A stretch of 64,000 nt of DNA from Topomyia yanbarensis (GCF_030247195.1 NC_080670.1:95081416-95145415); one strand, 5' to 3'. Counted from the stretch's first letter, positions 10,478-21,658 are shown. Made by a program: numbers and translations. The notes: generated from the sequence alone by a model not told the origin.

Positions 10478-12532
10478 CTAGGTGGTTGCAGTCGAGAGTG
10501 CGTTCCACTTCTCCACCGATTGGCTTATCTGCTGGGCAGTCAGGGCAGGCTGGGACCTCCGCGTGCCCGAACCTGTGGAGGTACTGTCGGAAACAGCCAT
10601 GGCCTGACAGGAGTTGTCCCACTCACGCTGCCATCTGGCGACCGAGGTCACGCTGGTGCGCTCGCGGGCTCCTCTATTTCCACGTAGCTTGAAGCACTCC
10701 TCATCTTCCCGAATGATCAGCCCGACTGGCATCATGCTCGCTATCACGCAGGATGCATCGTGTGATACCGTGCGGTAGGCAGATATCACTCTGAGGCACA
10801 TCACGCGGTAGGTGCTCTCTAGTTAACCTCAGTGCTCTTGACCATGACGGGCCGCCGTACCTGAGGATAGATACGGCAACGCCTGCCAGTAACCTACGTC
10901 TACTGGCGCACACCTTTGAGCTATTGGACATCATTCTCGATAGAGCCGCAACAGCAGTCGACGCTCTCTTGCATGTATAGTTGACGTAGCTGCCGAAGCT
11001 CAGCTTGTCGTCTATAATGACTCCGAGAGACTTCAGATTCCGCTGTGAGGTGATCACGACTTCTCCCACATGGATAACTGCATGTTGTGCCGACTTGCGG
11101 TTGTTGACGATAACTACCTCCGTCTTAAGCTGAGCGAGCTCCAGGCCTCTCGCGCTCATCCATTCCTCCACCGTGTTGATCGCGTGTTCTGCAGTTAGTT
11201 CTACCTCAGGGATTGGCTCCCCGTAGACCTCCAAGGTTACGTCGTCGGCAAAGCTGACGACCTTGACCCCAGGTGGGAACTTCAGTCTCAGAACCCCGCC
11301 ATACATGAGGTTCCATAGCACCAGGCCTAGGATCGGGCCCTGCGGGACTCCGGCGGTAATCGGAACCCTTTTCTGACCGGCATCGGTCTCGTATAGCAGT
11401 ACGCGGTTCTGGAAGTAGCTTTCCAGGATCCGGTATTGACCCACCGGTAGGATAAGCCGGTGTAACGAGAGCGCGATGGCATCCCAGCTTGCGCTGTTGA
11501 ATGCGTTCTTCACGTCAAATGTCACTAACGCACAGTATCGAATACCTCGCCTTTTTCGTTGGAATCTCGGCAGTCTTCATCACTGAGTTGATAGCGTCCA
11601 CTGTGGACTTACCCTTCCGAAAGCCAAACTGGTTGCTTGACAGGCCGTTTGTACCTTCTGCGTACGAGTTAGCCTGTTGAGGATGATCCTCTCAAGCAAT
11701 TTGCCAGTCGTGTCGATCAGACAGATTGGTCTGTACGCCGATGAGTCACCTGGCGGCTTCCCGGGCTTCGGTAACAACACCAATTTCTACCTTTTCCATC
11801 TATCAGGAAACGGCACTCGTCAAGGCATCTCTGCATAGCTAGTGTTCGGGTTCGTCAACCAGTCCGGAGACCGTTCTGGGGTGAAGAGTCCCCTTTGGTC
11901 TTGGCCATCATGATTCTATAGGCGTCACCCCACGGATTCGCGTTGGCACTCTCACACAGGTTGTCGAAACACGCTCTCTTGCTGCTTTTAATGGTCTTGT
12001 TAACGGCCAATTTCGCAGCTCGAAACACTTCACGGCGGTTCCATCTTGTATCCTCGGTGCGGGCGCTTTGCATCCTACGTCTAGCTCTGAGGCAGGCTGA
12101 TCGTAGAGTTGCAATCTCGGCACTCCACCAGTATACCTGGCATCTGCCGTTTCTTGGCAGTGTTTTTCTCGACATAGTGGCGTCGCACGCGCGTGATAGA
12201 ACTGCTACCAACGCATCCCCGCTTAGACTGTCGGTGCTGGACTCCAGTCCCAGGGCCGCGGTGAAAGCTTCGCTGACGAAGTGATTGGATTTCCACCCGC
12301 GTACCTGACAGGGATCTCCCGCCCTCGGATACTGCACACCATAGTTGATCCTAAAGGGGATTGCTAAATGATCGCTATGGGTGTAGTCTTCGTCTACCCT
12401 CCATTCCATGCCTGGAACCAGACTCGGGCTGGCAAATGTTACGTCAATCCATGCCTCCACCCCGTTTCTACGGAATGTGCTAGCGGATCGCACAGTATCG
12501 AGTTTCGCAAGTGCCTGCATAAGCGCTTTTTT
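10478..12532 (-). pseudogene. ORF2 remnant (endonuclease C-terminus and reverse transcriptase)
   Basis: In minus-strand order: the end of the AP-endonuclease domain (12532-11855, with THSDHLAI), a linker, the RT fingers (11783-11580, KPGKPPGD..YRPICLIDT), and the palm and thumb (11525-10701, with DVKNAFNSASWDAI, GVPQGPILG and FADD). Frameshifts separate the blocks near 11850, 11790-11780 and 11575-11526. The C-terminal zinc-finger region is mostly deleted. The first residues of the longest upstream frame are read through the oligo-A end of copy 2 and are not element coding. The catalytic FADD survives, but the gene cannot give a full product. Confidence 0.85.
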
Positions 12533-13320
12533 GTTACAATGGAGAAGACGTTTACGTACTAGCCCAGTACACGTGCTATTAGTAGGTGTCCAAGCTACCA
12601 CACGAGGTGTACTGGGGGCGAGTCGGGCTCGAATAGTGACGCTGCCATTAATACCGACTAAACTCCATTGGGCTCCGCCTTCGTTTCCCCCAGGGACTAC
12701 CTCTCGGTATTACTTCTGGGGGGATGGCTGTACTTAAAGTACTCATTCACTCTCGCTCACGCGTTCATACGTCCTGTATGAGGCTTACTTGGGTGCTCTC
12801 TTAATCGCACCTTGATTCACTCTCTAACACTCCACATGAGGCTGACTTTTGTGCTCACCTTTTTCGTTCCTTGCGAGGCTGACTTGTGTGCTCACCTTTC
12901 TCATTCCTTCCTAGGCTTACTTTTGTGCTAGCCTTTACCATACCATGTGAGGCTGACTTTTGTGCTCACCCTTAATATACCGTGTGAGACTGACTTGCAT
13001 GCTCACCCTTTCACTCCTCTGCCACACCACGAGGCATCGATAGCTAAGTCCCAACATACTACGCTACGACCCTTACATCTTGGCATGAGGCAGTCCACAT
13101 GTACGTCTATACACTCGCTCTTCTGCCTTGCTTCGGGGTGGCTGGGTTTACCCCTTACGCGGTTGCCAGTCGACGCGCCAAACCTGCCTCAGCATGGACA
13201 GACCATTCACGAACTTTTTTGCGCTCGGCCTATTTCGCTCCAACTAACCAATCACTAGTTAGTCGTGCCCGTCGTCTGTTGCTCGGTTCGCCAAATTACC
13301 TGTAGCCTACAGGCAATCTG
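12533..13320 (-). repeat. Family A 3' UTR of copy 2
   Basis: From the 3' end inward: oligo-A, a segment with GGTCGGTATT-type sequence, a stem-loop (12687-12722), then degenerate repeats (about 12780-13030) with GAGGCTGACTTTTGTGCTCACC. The first 150 bp reappear at 34081-34230 as the 3' end of copy 3. Confidence 0.75.
12687..12722 (-). promoter_or_regulatory. Conserved 3' UTR stem-loop, family A
   Basis: Seven perfect base pairs (CCCCCAG 12687-12693 with CTGGGGG 12716-12722) close a 22-nt loop that starts G-ACTAC and ends ATTACTT on the plus strand. It lies about 150 nt from the 3' end. Equivalent stem-loops with different stem bases but the same loop length and loop phrases are at 40322-40357 and 41401-41438. 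A role in RT recognition of the 3' UTR is inferred from how related non-LTR elements work. Confidence 0.7.
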
Positions 13321-13783
13321 GGTGGTAGCAGCCTAGACTACGTTCCACTTCTCCACCGATTGACACATCCGCTGAATAAGGGTATCAGGGGTTGTGTCCC
13401 AGCCACAGATGTCAGGCATTGCTCTTCTTTCACGTCGAACCGAGGACATACTAACAGTATGTGTTCGGCAGTTTCGTCTACACCTGGGCAGTCCGGTCAG
13501 GCTGGGACCTCCGCGTGCTCGAACCTGTGGAGGTACTGTCGGAAACAGCCATGGCCTGACAGGAATTGTGTCAGATGGAAGTGAACATGGAGTCTTCGCA
13601 TCCAGCTCGATATATTAGGTATCAGCCGGTGGGTCCACCTACCTTTCGAGGAGTTATCCCACTCACGCTGCCATCTGGCGACCGAGGTCACGCTGGTGCA
13701 CTCGCGGGTTCCTCTAGTTCCACGTAGCTCGAAGCACTCCTCATCTTCCCGAATGATCAGCCCGACTGGCATTATACTCGCTT
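13320..13783 (-). pseudogene. ORF2 C-terminus of copy 2
   Basis: The minus strand encodes the end of ORF2, with a CPGV...EH...CPRF zinc-finger motif near 13480-13410 and the REDEECFELRG stretch at 13770-13720. It continues across the CR1-like insertion at 18265. Frames are interrupted by small indels. Confidence 0.8.
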
Positions 13784-13896
13784 GCATTCAAGTCGTCGTT
13801 ACAGTTCGGTCGCGTTTCCATTTGCGTCGTTTAAAGTTTAACCGTGCGTGTTTTAATTTGTATTGTTTTCATTTATCATTGCTGCGTAAGTAAAAC

Positions 13897-15204
13897 ATGC
13901 CGTGCGCGATTAATAATTGTACAGTGAGTGACGACAAACATGTGTGGTACTGCCATGGATCATGCGGGAAAAAATTCCACGCTGCATGCGTTGGTGCTCA
14001 GAGGAATCATGAGCAAAGAATACTAACATACATGCTGCCAATATGCTACGAGTGCCAGAAGCGTCTCGTGATGGAGTTAAATTTCGATAAACTGTACAGA
14101 CAACAACAAGAAGCCATCAACCTCAACAAGCTAGTTATGGAGTCGAATCACAAACTCACATCCACATTTAGCAACTTCAATGTCCGAGATGGATTTGAAT
14201 GTATCGAAATGCTCTTAAACGAGTTGAAAGGCGAAATTAAAACAACTGCAGCTAATCATAATAACGCGGTTGCACACATAGCCAAAACCTCGGAGTTGTG
14301 GAATGAGCTGGCTGCTTCCAACAAAACTGGCAAAACTGATGTCGTTGCCACAAAAAATCACTTAACATCATTATTCGACATATCGATGAAAGCTACGAAA
14401 AACAACATCGCAGCCTATGTCAATGAACTGACCACCGATATGACACGCGAGTTGAAACAAATTTGTTCAGAAATTGAAAAGGTCAGCAGCGTGATAACTG
14501 ACATGGCTAACAACTGTTCGGCTCAGAATATGAGTTATGTAAACCCAATATTTACGGATGATATTATCGATGAGTTAAAGCAAATTTCTAGTGCAGTAAA
14601 CTCACTGGAACAAAAGACTGCTGCTTCACCCGCAACAGATTCCTCCCCTAGTTTAGAGGCTGAGATGTCCGTCGAGGCAGCCAGTAACTCAGGCTGGCGT
14701 TTCCTTGGCAACTCTAAGGTATGGAAGGCTGATTGGTCCGAATACGACGCACGTAAATTGCGTCGTCTCAATCAACAAAAAGCTGCGGAGAAAGCAAGAA
14801 TAAAGAAGAAACGGAATAAACAGAGGCCCGCTAATGCACTTGACACCACCCGTAATAATAATACTAAGCGTCGCAAGAATCACGGTTACAAGCACCACAC
14901 AATTTTCGACAAAAATAACGGATGTAATTACAACCACAGCAGATTTGCGTACCACGATAACAAACGCCGCGACATCGACAATCTTCCGTTGGATAGAGAG
15001 CTACTGGCTGAGGCAAAGAAACGTTTTTCGAGTCCACCTTCAACTTCGTTCAGACCTACCATTGCATTCCAGAGAGGCGATGTTTTAAACCCGTGCCCTA
15101 CCGACCAACCTAGCACCTCACATCGAACAGCTGCTGCCACACCTATGTACCCCTCCGGAATTGGCACCTGTCAGTGTTTTTGCCGCTATCGACGCGCTCA
15201 TTAG
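13897..15204 (+). CDS. CR1-like ORF1, PHD-finger protein
   Basis: 435 codons from ATG 13897. The N-terminus has a C4HC3 finger: Cys3, Cys8, Cys19, Cys23, His28, Cys31, Cys50, Cys53, matching the PHD-type fingers of CR1-clade ORF1 proteins. Residues 60-240 are rich in Leu, Lys and Glu and look helical or coiled-coil. Residues about 295-345 are strongly basic (KARIKKKRNKQR), consistent with RNA binding. The likely role is an RNA-binding cofactor in the retrotransposition RNP. Its 3' end overlaps the ORF2 frame by at least 31 nt. No frameshift or stop is seen. Confidence 0.85.
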   Translation: MPCAINNCTVSDDKHVWYCHGSCGKKFHAACVGAQRNHEQRILTYMLPICYECQKRLVMELNFDKLYRQQQEAINLNKLVMESNHKLTSTFSNFNVRDGFECIEMLLNELKGEIKTTAANHNNAVAHIAKTSELWNELAASNKTGKTDVVATKNHLTSLFDISMKATKNNIAAYVNELTTDMTRELKQICSEIEKVSSVITDMANNCSAQNMSYVNPIFTDDIIDELKQISSAVNSLEQKTAASPATDSSPSLEAEMSVEAASNSGWRFLGNSKVWKADWSEYDARKLRRLNQQKAAEKARIKKKRNKQRPANALDTTRNNNTKRRKNHGYKHHTIFDKNNGCNYNHSRFAYHDNKRRDIDNLPLDRELLAEAKKRFSSPPSTSFRPTIAFQRGDVLNPCPTDQPSTSHRTAAATPMYPSGIGTCQCFCRYRRAH

Positions 15205-18194
15205 AGCAAGATAATAATGAATTGACAAATCATATTGCGATTCAAGATTTAGAAGAGGTAGAGCTAGGTCCAATTAATTCCCATTCAAGAGAATCTCAGT
15301 CAAGAACAGAAATCTTGGTCTATTGCCAAAACTTTAACCGCATGAAAAGTGCAGCTAAGATGAATGTGATTCAAAACAAAATATTAGGTTGTCATTATTC
15401 CGTAATTTTAGCAACTGAGACTAGTTGGGACGAAACAGTGAGAAGTGAAGAAGTTTTCGGGAGCAATTACAATGTATTTAGGGATGACCGTGATTGTCAT
15501 GTATCTGGTAAGAAGTCAGGAGGGGGCGCTTTGATTGCGATTTCAGCAAAACTAAATGCAGAAGTTATCAAAACTATAAAATCAAAAGAATTCGAGCATG
15601 TGTGGGTGAAAGTACATGTTAAAGACGAAACTCACGTTTTCGCTTCGGTGTATTTTCCTCCAAATTTTGCTCGAAAAACGACTTACGAAAAATTTTATCA
15701 TGCTGCTGAATGCATTATTAATAGTCTTTCCCCGCACGTAAAAGTTCACATATATGGCGATTTCAATCAACGCGGTATTGATTTCATACCAGATGCTGAT
15801 AATGATAGCATCCTACTTCCTGTTGTAGGGGAAAATGAAACTTTGCAGTTCATTTGCGATAAATCTGCCAGTTTAGGACTTAATCAAATAAATCACATAA
15901 GAAATCAGCGACATTGCTATTTAGATTTATTAATGACGAATATAGACGAAGACTTCTGTGTAACGGAATCACTTACTCCCTTATGGAAGAATGAAGCTTA
16001 TCATACAGCCATTGAGTTTTCTATATTCTTGCATGTTAACGACAGACCTGATGATAGTGAATTTGAGGAGGTATTTGATTACGAGTCCGCTAACTATGAA
16101 AGCTTGAGGCAAAAAATTAATGCAATAAACTGGCAAATGATTTTAAGAAATGAAGAAAATGTTGAAGCTGCCGTAGACATCTTCTACAAAATATTATTTG
16201 AAGTCATTCACGAAGATATACCATTGAAAAGAAGAAGGCGTCACTATAACTCAAAACATCCCATCTGGTTTAATAGAGAAATCAAAAATTTAAAAAATCG
16301 TAAGCAGAAAGCACACAAAATCTACAAAAAATACAACAGCGAAGATAACTTAACAAACTATTTAAATCTATGCGATCAATTGAACCTTGCCATTGATATC
16401 GCGTTTGAAGAGTACAATGCAAGAACAGAACGCAATATAAAAACTTGCCCAAAAAACTTCTTTAATTACGTAAAAACTAAAATAAAATCGGATTGTTTCC
16501 CAACAGAAATGCATCTTGATGGAAAGGTAGGCGATAACTCAGAGGAAATCTGCAATCTTTTTGCAACATTCTTCCAGGAAGTTTACACTACATTTTCAGA
16601 GAAGGATCGAGAGCGTGAATACTTTTCATTCCTCCCAGAACTTTCAAGAGATATTAACATTAAACAGATAAAAGTACATACAATCATGGATGCCTTAAAA
16701 AACTTGGATTGCTCTAAAAGCCCTGGACCTGATGGCGTTCCACCGGTGTTTTTAAAAACTTTGTCAATAGAACTAACGGCTCCTTTATTTTGGCTTTTTA
16801 ACATGTCTCTAGAATCAGGTTGTTTTCCTAAAACATGGAAAAGCTCTTTCCTAGTTCCAATTTTTAAAAATGGTAAAAAATCCGATGTGCGTAACTATCG
16901 TGGAATAGCTATCATCTCGTGCATTCCCAAGATTTTCGAGGCGATTGTTAATGAAAATTTATTCCACCAAATCAAGAACAGAATTACCCATGTGCAACAT
17001 GGTTTTTTCAAAGGGCGTTCTACAAGTACAAATCTACTCGAATTCATTAACTACACATTAACAGCAATGGATAACGGAAACCACGTTGAAGCTCTTTATA
17101 CAGATTTTAGCAAAGCATTTGATCGCATCGACATACCCATGCTACTTTTTAAATTAGAAAAAATGGGGTTTGAGCCAGGACTTCTTACATGGGTACAATC
17201 ATATCTTACAAATCGTGAACAAGCTGTTAGATTTAAAGGGATAAAATCAATCCCAATTCAAGTTACATCAGGAGTCCCTCAAGGGTCTCATTTGGGCCCG
17301 CTATTCTTTATTTTATTTGTTAACGACATTTCCTTCATTCTAAAAAATGTAAAAGTTCTTATATATGCTGATGATATGAAACTATTTCTAGAAATAAGAA
17401 ATGGTGAAGACTTTCAGACATTTCAAAACGAAGTAAATATATTTTATACATGGTGTAATAAAAGCCTGCTGAAACTGAATGTAAAAAAATGTAATTCCAT
17501 AACATTGAGTAGAAAGAATAATATACAGAACAATAGAATCTTATTGGGAAATCAACAAGTAGAAAAGTGTGACAGAATAAGAGATCTAGGAGTTATTATA
17601 GATTCCAAAATAACATTCATAGATCATTATAACACAATAATTAACAAAGCAAACAGCACACTAGGTTTTATTAAACGCTTCTGCTATAATTTCCAAGATC
17701 CCTACACAATAAAAACATTATATGTAGCCTATGTGCGTTCAACACTAGAATATTGTAGTATAGTTTGGTCGCCTTTTTCAGCAACACATGCAAACCGGAT
17801 AGAATCAGTACAAAAGCAGTTTTTGTTGTTCGCTCTTCGTAAACTAGGTTGGACTGGACTACATTTGCCATCTTATGAAGCACGGTGCATGCTAATTGAC
17901 ATTCAAACCTTGAAAGATCGTCGTGAATTTTCTATGGTATCATTTGTAAACGACATTGTATCACATCGTATTGATTCAATCGAACTTTTATCGAAACTAA
18001 ATTTTTATGCTCCTTCTCGACAACTACGTAACCGCAGCATCTTTTGTACAATTCGCCATCGCACCAATTATGCCAAGTTTGGCCCTTTAAACCAAATGAT
18101 GAATATTTACAACAAACATTGCGAAAGCATTGACTTCACTATGTCGAAAACAAAACTTAAGCAGCAGTTTAAAGTAAACCAAAATTTTAACTAG
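15174..18194 (+). CDS. CR1-like ORF2, AP-endonuclease and reverse transcriptase
   Basis: About 1006 codons if counted from the GTG at 15174. The frame is also open upstream inside ORF1 and no ATG lies near the start, so reinitiation or a frameshift from ORF1 is likely. Residues about 47-285 are an AP-like endonuclease (QNFNRM, ATETSW, GDFN with Asp196, LDLLMTN, YHTAIEF). Residues about 510-790 are the RT: SPGPDGVPP, YRGIAIIS, TDFSKAFDRID, GVPQGSHLGP and catalytic YADD (Asp733). A C-terminal domain follows (CSIVWSPF). It would nick target DNA and reverse-transcribe its own RNA there. The reading frame is uninterrupted, so it could be active. Confidence 0.88.
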   Translation: MFLPLSTRSLEQDNNELTNHIAIQDLEEVELGPINSHSRESQSRTEILVYCQNFNRMKSAAKMNVIQNKILGCHYSVILATETSWDETVRSEEVFGSNYNVFRDDRDCHVSGKKSGGGALIAISAKLNAEVIKTIKSKEFEHVWVKVHVKDETHVFASVYFPPNFARKTTYEKFYHAAECIINSLSPHVKVHIYGDFNQRGIDFIPDADNDSILLPVVGENETLQFICDKSASLGLNQINHIRNQRHCYLDLLMTNIDEDFCVTESLTPLWKNEAYHTAIEFSIFLHVNDRPDDSEFEEVFDYESANYESLRQKINAINWQMILRNEENVEAAVDIFYKILFEVIHEDIPLKRRRRHYNSKHPIWFNREIKNLKNRKQKAHKIYKKYNSEDNLTNYLNLCDQLNLAIDIAFEEYNARTERNIKTCPKNFFNYVKTKIKSDCFPTEMHLDGKVGDNSEEICNLFATFFQEVYTTFSEKDREREYFSFLPELSRDINIKQIKVHTIMDALKNLDCSKSPGPDGVPPVFLKTLSIELTAPLFWLFNMSLESGCFPKTWKSSFLVPIFKNGKKSDVRNYRGIAIISCIPKIFEAIVNENLFHQIKNRITHVQHGFFKGRSTSTNLLEFINYTLTAMDNGNHVEALYTDFSKAFDRIDIPMLLFKLEKMGFEPGLLTWVQSYLTNREQAVRFKGIKSIPIQVTSGVPQGSHLGPLFFILFVNDISFILKNVKVLIYADDMKLFLEIRNGEDFQTFQNEVNIFYTWCNKSLLKLNVKKCNSITLSRKNNIQNNRILLGNQQVEKCDRIRDLGVIIDSKITFIDHYNTIINKANSTLGFIKRFCYNFQDPYTIKTLYVAYVRSTLEYCSIVWSPFSATHANRIESVQKQFLLFALRKLGWTGLHLPSYEARCMLIDIQTLKDRREFSMVSFVNDIVSHRIDSIELLSKLNFYAPSRQLRNRSIFCTIRHRTNYAKFGPLNQMMNIYNKHCESIDFTMSKTKLKQQFKVNQNFN

Positions 18195-18264
18195 TGTTAA
18201 GTTAGTTTAATAATTATTGTAAGAAACCGGTCTACATCTGATTGACGACTTGAAATAAATAAAT

Positions 18265-20652
18265 ATCACGCAGGATGCATCGTGTGATACCGTGCGGTAG
18301 GCAGATATCACTCTGAGGCACATCACGCGGTAGGTGCTCTCCAGTTTCTGTAGGTAACTGGTTACCCTCAGTGCTCTGAACTATGACGGGCCGCCGTACC
18401 TGAGGATAGATACGGCAACGCCTGCCAGTAACCTACGTCTACTGGCGTACACCTTTGAGCTATTTGAGGATATCATCATCGATAGAGTCGCAACAGCAGT
18501 CGACGCTCTCTTGCATGTATAGTCGACGTGGCTGCCGAAGGTCAGCTTGTCGTCTACAATGACTCCGAGAGACTTCAGACTCCGCTGTGAGGTGATCGCG
18601 ACTTCTCCCACATGTTGTGCCGACTTGCGGTTGTTGACGATAACTACCTCCGTCTTAAAATGAGCGAGCTCCAGGCCTCTCGCGCTCATCCATTCCTCCA
18701 CCGTGTTGATCGCGTGTTCTGCGGTTAGTTCTACCTCAGGGATTGACTCCCCGTAGACCTCCAAGGTTACGATCTTGACCCCAGGTGGGAACTTCAGTCT
18801 CAGAACCCCGTCATACATGAGGTTCCATAGCACCAGGTCTTGGATCGAGCCCTGCGGGACTCCGGCGGTAATCGGAACCCTTTTCTGACCGGCTTCGGTC
18901 TCGTATAGCAGTACGCGGTTCTGGAAGTAACTTTCCAGGATCCGGTACAGACCCACCGGTAGGCTAAGCCGGTGTAACGACAGCGCGATAGCATCCCAGC
19001 TTGCGCTGTTGAATGCGTTCTTCACGTCAAGTGTCACTAATGCACAGTATCGAATGCCTCGCCTTTTTCGTTAGATCACTATCTCGGCAGTCTTTATCAC
19101 TGAGTTGATAGCGTTCACTGTGGACTTACCCTTCCGAAAGCCAAACTGGTTGCTTGACAGGCCGTCCGTACCTTCTGCGTACGAGGTTAGCCTGTTGAGG
19201 ATAATCCTCTCAAGCAATTTGCCAGTCGTGTCGATCAGACAGATTGGTCTGTACGCCGATGGGTCGCCTGGCGGCCTCCCGGGCTTCAGCAACAGCACCA
19301 ATTTCTGCCTTTTCCATCTATCGGGGAAACGGCACTCGTCAAGGCATCTCTGCATAGCTAGTGTTCGGGTTCGCTATGATCGCTGCCTTGAGAGCGCTGT
19401 TTGGAACTCTATCCGGCTCTGGAGCTTTGTTCATTGCTAGGGAATTAGCCACTGCGAGTAGTTCGTCATTCGTCACCAGAGCCACCATTTCGGCCGTGCC
19501 CGCACTGTCTCGTAGTGCAGGTGGCCAGACGGGAAGAGTACTTCGATTCGTCGCCAACCGGTCCGGAGACCGTTCTGGGGGTGAGGAGCCCCCTTTGGTC
19601 TAGGTCATCACGATCCTGTAGGCGTCACCCCACGGATTCGTGTTGGCACTCTCACACAGGTTGTCGAAACACGCTCTCTTGCTGCTTTTAATGGCCTTGT
19701 TAAGGGCCAATTTCGCAGCTCGAAACACTTCATGGCGGTTCTCTCTTGCATCCTCGGTGCGGGCTCTTTGCATCCTACGTCTAGCTCTGAGGCAGGCTGA
19801 TCGTAGAGCTGCAATCTCGGCACTCCACCAGTATACCGGGCATCTGCCGTTTCTTGGCAGTGTTTTTCTCGGCATAGTGGCGTCGCACGTGCGTGATAGA
19901 ACAGCTACCAGCGCATCCCCGCTTAGACTGTCGGTGTTGGCCTCCAGTCCCAGGACCACGGTGAAAGCTTCGCTGTCGAAGTGATTGGACCTCCACCCGC
20001 GTACCTGACAGGGATCTCCTGCCCTCGGATGCTGCACACCATAGTTGATCTTAAAGCGGATTGCTAAATGATCGCTATGGGTGTAGCCTTCGTCTACCCT
20101 CCATTCCATGCCTGGAACCAGACTCGAGCTGGCAAATGTTACGTCAATCCATGCCTCCACCCCGTTTCTACGGAATGTGCTAGCGGAGCCATTGTTAGCT
20201 AGCACAGTATCGAGTTTCGCAAGCGCCTCCATTAGCGCTTGGCCCCTGCTTTTTGTACAGCGGCTGTCCCACTCTACTGCCCAAGCGTTAAAGTCTCCCG
20301 CTATAACTACCGGTTTCCGGCACACTAGGTCTGATGAGAGCCTGTCGATCATCTGGTTGAACTGCTCTATGGGCTACCTTGGTTTGGCGTAGCAGCTACA
20401 ATAGAACACCCCATTGATCTTGGCAATCGCAGCACCCTCGGCGGAGGAGTGTATTACCTCTTGAACCGGGAACCGTCCCGTTGTACAGATTGCCACTATC
20501 CCAGGCCCGTCCGACACCCAATTGCCGTTGCCGGCAGGGATGTTGTACGGGTCTAATAAGAGGGCGACATCTGTCCTCGACTCCGAGACCGACTGCCACA
20601 GCAGCTGTTGGGCTGCTGCATAATGGTTAAGATTTAGCTGTGTAACGTTCAC
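18265..20652 (-). pseudogene. ORF2 of family A copy 2 (endonuclease and RT), broken
   Basis: Order on the minus strand: AP-endonuclease N-terminus (20652-20374), endonuclease core (20352-19600, GDFNAWAVEWDSR and THSDHLAIRF), linker (19557-19339), RT fingers (19355-19071, KPGRPPGDPSAYRPICLID) and palm (19037-18381, DVKNAFNSASWD and GVPQGSIQ). Frameshifts lie near 20360, 19600, 19345 and 19060. Relative to copy 1, an 18-bp in-frame deletion near 18768-18774 removes six codons including FADD, so this RT lacks its catalytic aspartates. Translation would start at a GTG overlapping the ORF1 stop (GTGA at 20649-20652), as in copy 3; no ATG is present there. Confidence 0.85.
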
Positions 20653-21658
20653 GGTTTCTTCTTATTTGCCTCACCGAAGGGACACGAAGGTCCACCTATA
20701 GCATGATTACGGGCTTGCTTCTTAGCGGTGCAGATAAGGCATTTATGCGCTTTAGTGCAGCCCCGCTCCTTATGCCCCTCCTCGCCGCAGCGACGACATA
20801 GTTCGCTCCTGTCTGTGCCCTTACATTCGTAAGATTTATGGCCGGACTCAAGGCACCGATAGCACCTGTACACTGAAGGCGGCTGGGGTATGCTAATTGG
20901 GCAGTTTACCTTTCACGGTAACCTTTTTGGCATCCGCCTTGAGTAGCCTGAAGTAGGCTACTTGGGTGCCGGAGGGTCCCCCTCCCAAACGCACAGAGGC
21001 CCGCTCGATTGTTACGTCGCATTGCTCCTTGACGGCTGCGACGACATCGTCTGCGGTCGTGAACTCGTCCGGATGCTTGCACTGGACAGTCATTTCCGCC
21101 CCTAGTGACCTCACCTGGGCGTCTTCACCCAGGACCTCTTGAGCCAAGGCCTTATACACCGCACTAGATTGTGCGCCTCGCTTCATCACCAGAAGCATTT
21201 CGCCTCTGTTGGTGTGTCTCACGCTGCGCACGTCTTGCTCGAGGGCCGACAGGCTTTCGGCCGCCCTCGTCGACTTCTTCGCGGGCCTCGGTGCATCCGG
21301 TGTCTCTTCCCTCCCTCTTGGAGGCCACTGTCTGGGTTCCTCTGTCGGACTTCTCCCGACATTCCACCCTCTTGACGTAAGCTTGCTGTTCCTGTCTTGC
21401 GACACGAACAGCCTTCCGGAGCACCAGCAGGCTCTGTTTCAGCTCCTTGCTGATGTTTTGCTTCGCGCTAGTGAACTCGATTATTGCATTGAGCTGCTCC
21501 ACCACTTTGCGCATCGCGGTTAGTGGCCCGTCCAGCGCATTGGTAGGGCTATTTTCTACCACTGCTGGGGGGTCACTGGTGCTGTCGGATACAGCACTCG
21601 TAGCTCCACTACTCTCCCCACGGGGGGGGGGGAGACCTCGCCAAACCACCTCTAGCAA
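20649..21658 (-). pseudogene. ORF1 (Gag-like, CCHC knuckles) of family A copy 2
   Basis: The N-terminal part (21658-21164) carries the motif PPRGES and a basic, coiled-coil-prone stretch. The middle part is 21405-20893. The C-terminal part (20873-20649) has three cysteine knuckles (CYRCLESGHKSYEC, CRRCGEEGHKERGC, CLIC...GPSCP), the usual R1 ORF1 arrangement for RNP assembly. Two frameshifts (about 21200-21400 and 20880) break it. Its stop TGA overlaps the ORF2 start region. Confidence 0.8.

Larger units (their letters stand above)
9852..12532 (-). mobile_element. R1-clade non-LTR retrotransposon, family A copy 1 (truncated)
   Basis: A minus-strand element beginning inside the ORF2 endonuclease domain (5'-truncated at 12532) and running to a 3' UTR of degenerate repeats (9852-10260) with the phrase GAGGCTGACTTTTGTGCTCACC. 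At its 5' side it abuts the oligo-A end of copy 2 (12533 onward). It matches copies 2 and 3 across the coding region. A deletion of about 115 bp near 10610 removes part of the C-terminus. Family A is placed in the R1 clade because it has an AP-endonuclease, an RT with a GVPQG box and FADD, and a C-terminal CPxx...H...C finger, with CCHC knuckles in ORF1 of the complete copies. Confidence 0.85.
13784..18264 (+). mobile_element. CR1-like non-LTR retrotransposon, apparently intact
   Basis: About 4.5 kb inserted into family A copy 2 between CTCGCT and ATCACGCAGG, which are contiguous in copies 1 and 3. It has a 113-bp 5' UTR, ORF1 with a PHD-like finger, ORF2 with endonuclease and RT, and a short 3' UTR ending in TGAAATAAATAAAT rather than poly-A. 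I see no long target duplication. ORF1 PHD fingers and a short A/T-rich repeat tail point to the CR1 clade (T1/Q-like in mosquitoes). Its long uninterrupted frames contrast with the degraded host copy, so it is younger. Confidence 0.85.

Noticed and set aside
10298..10692. Plus-strand frames across the R1 copies (also 34841-35458, 37159-37860, 55592-56464)
   Set aside because: Complementary shadows of GC-rich minus-strand ORF1 and ORF2; no domains.
13897..18194. Jockey-clade assignment of the element in R1 copy 2
   Set aside because: PHD-type ORF1 finger and the AAATAAATAAAT tail fit CR1 better than Jockey, whose ORF1 has CCHC knuckles and which ends in poly-A; RT phylogeny not possible here.
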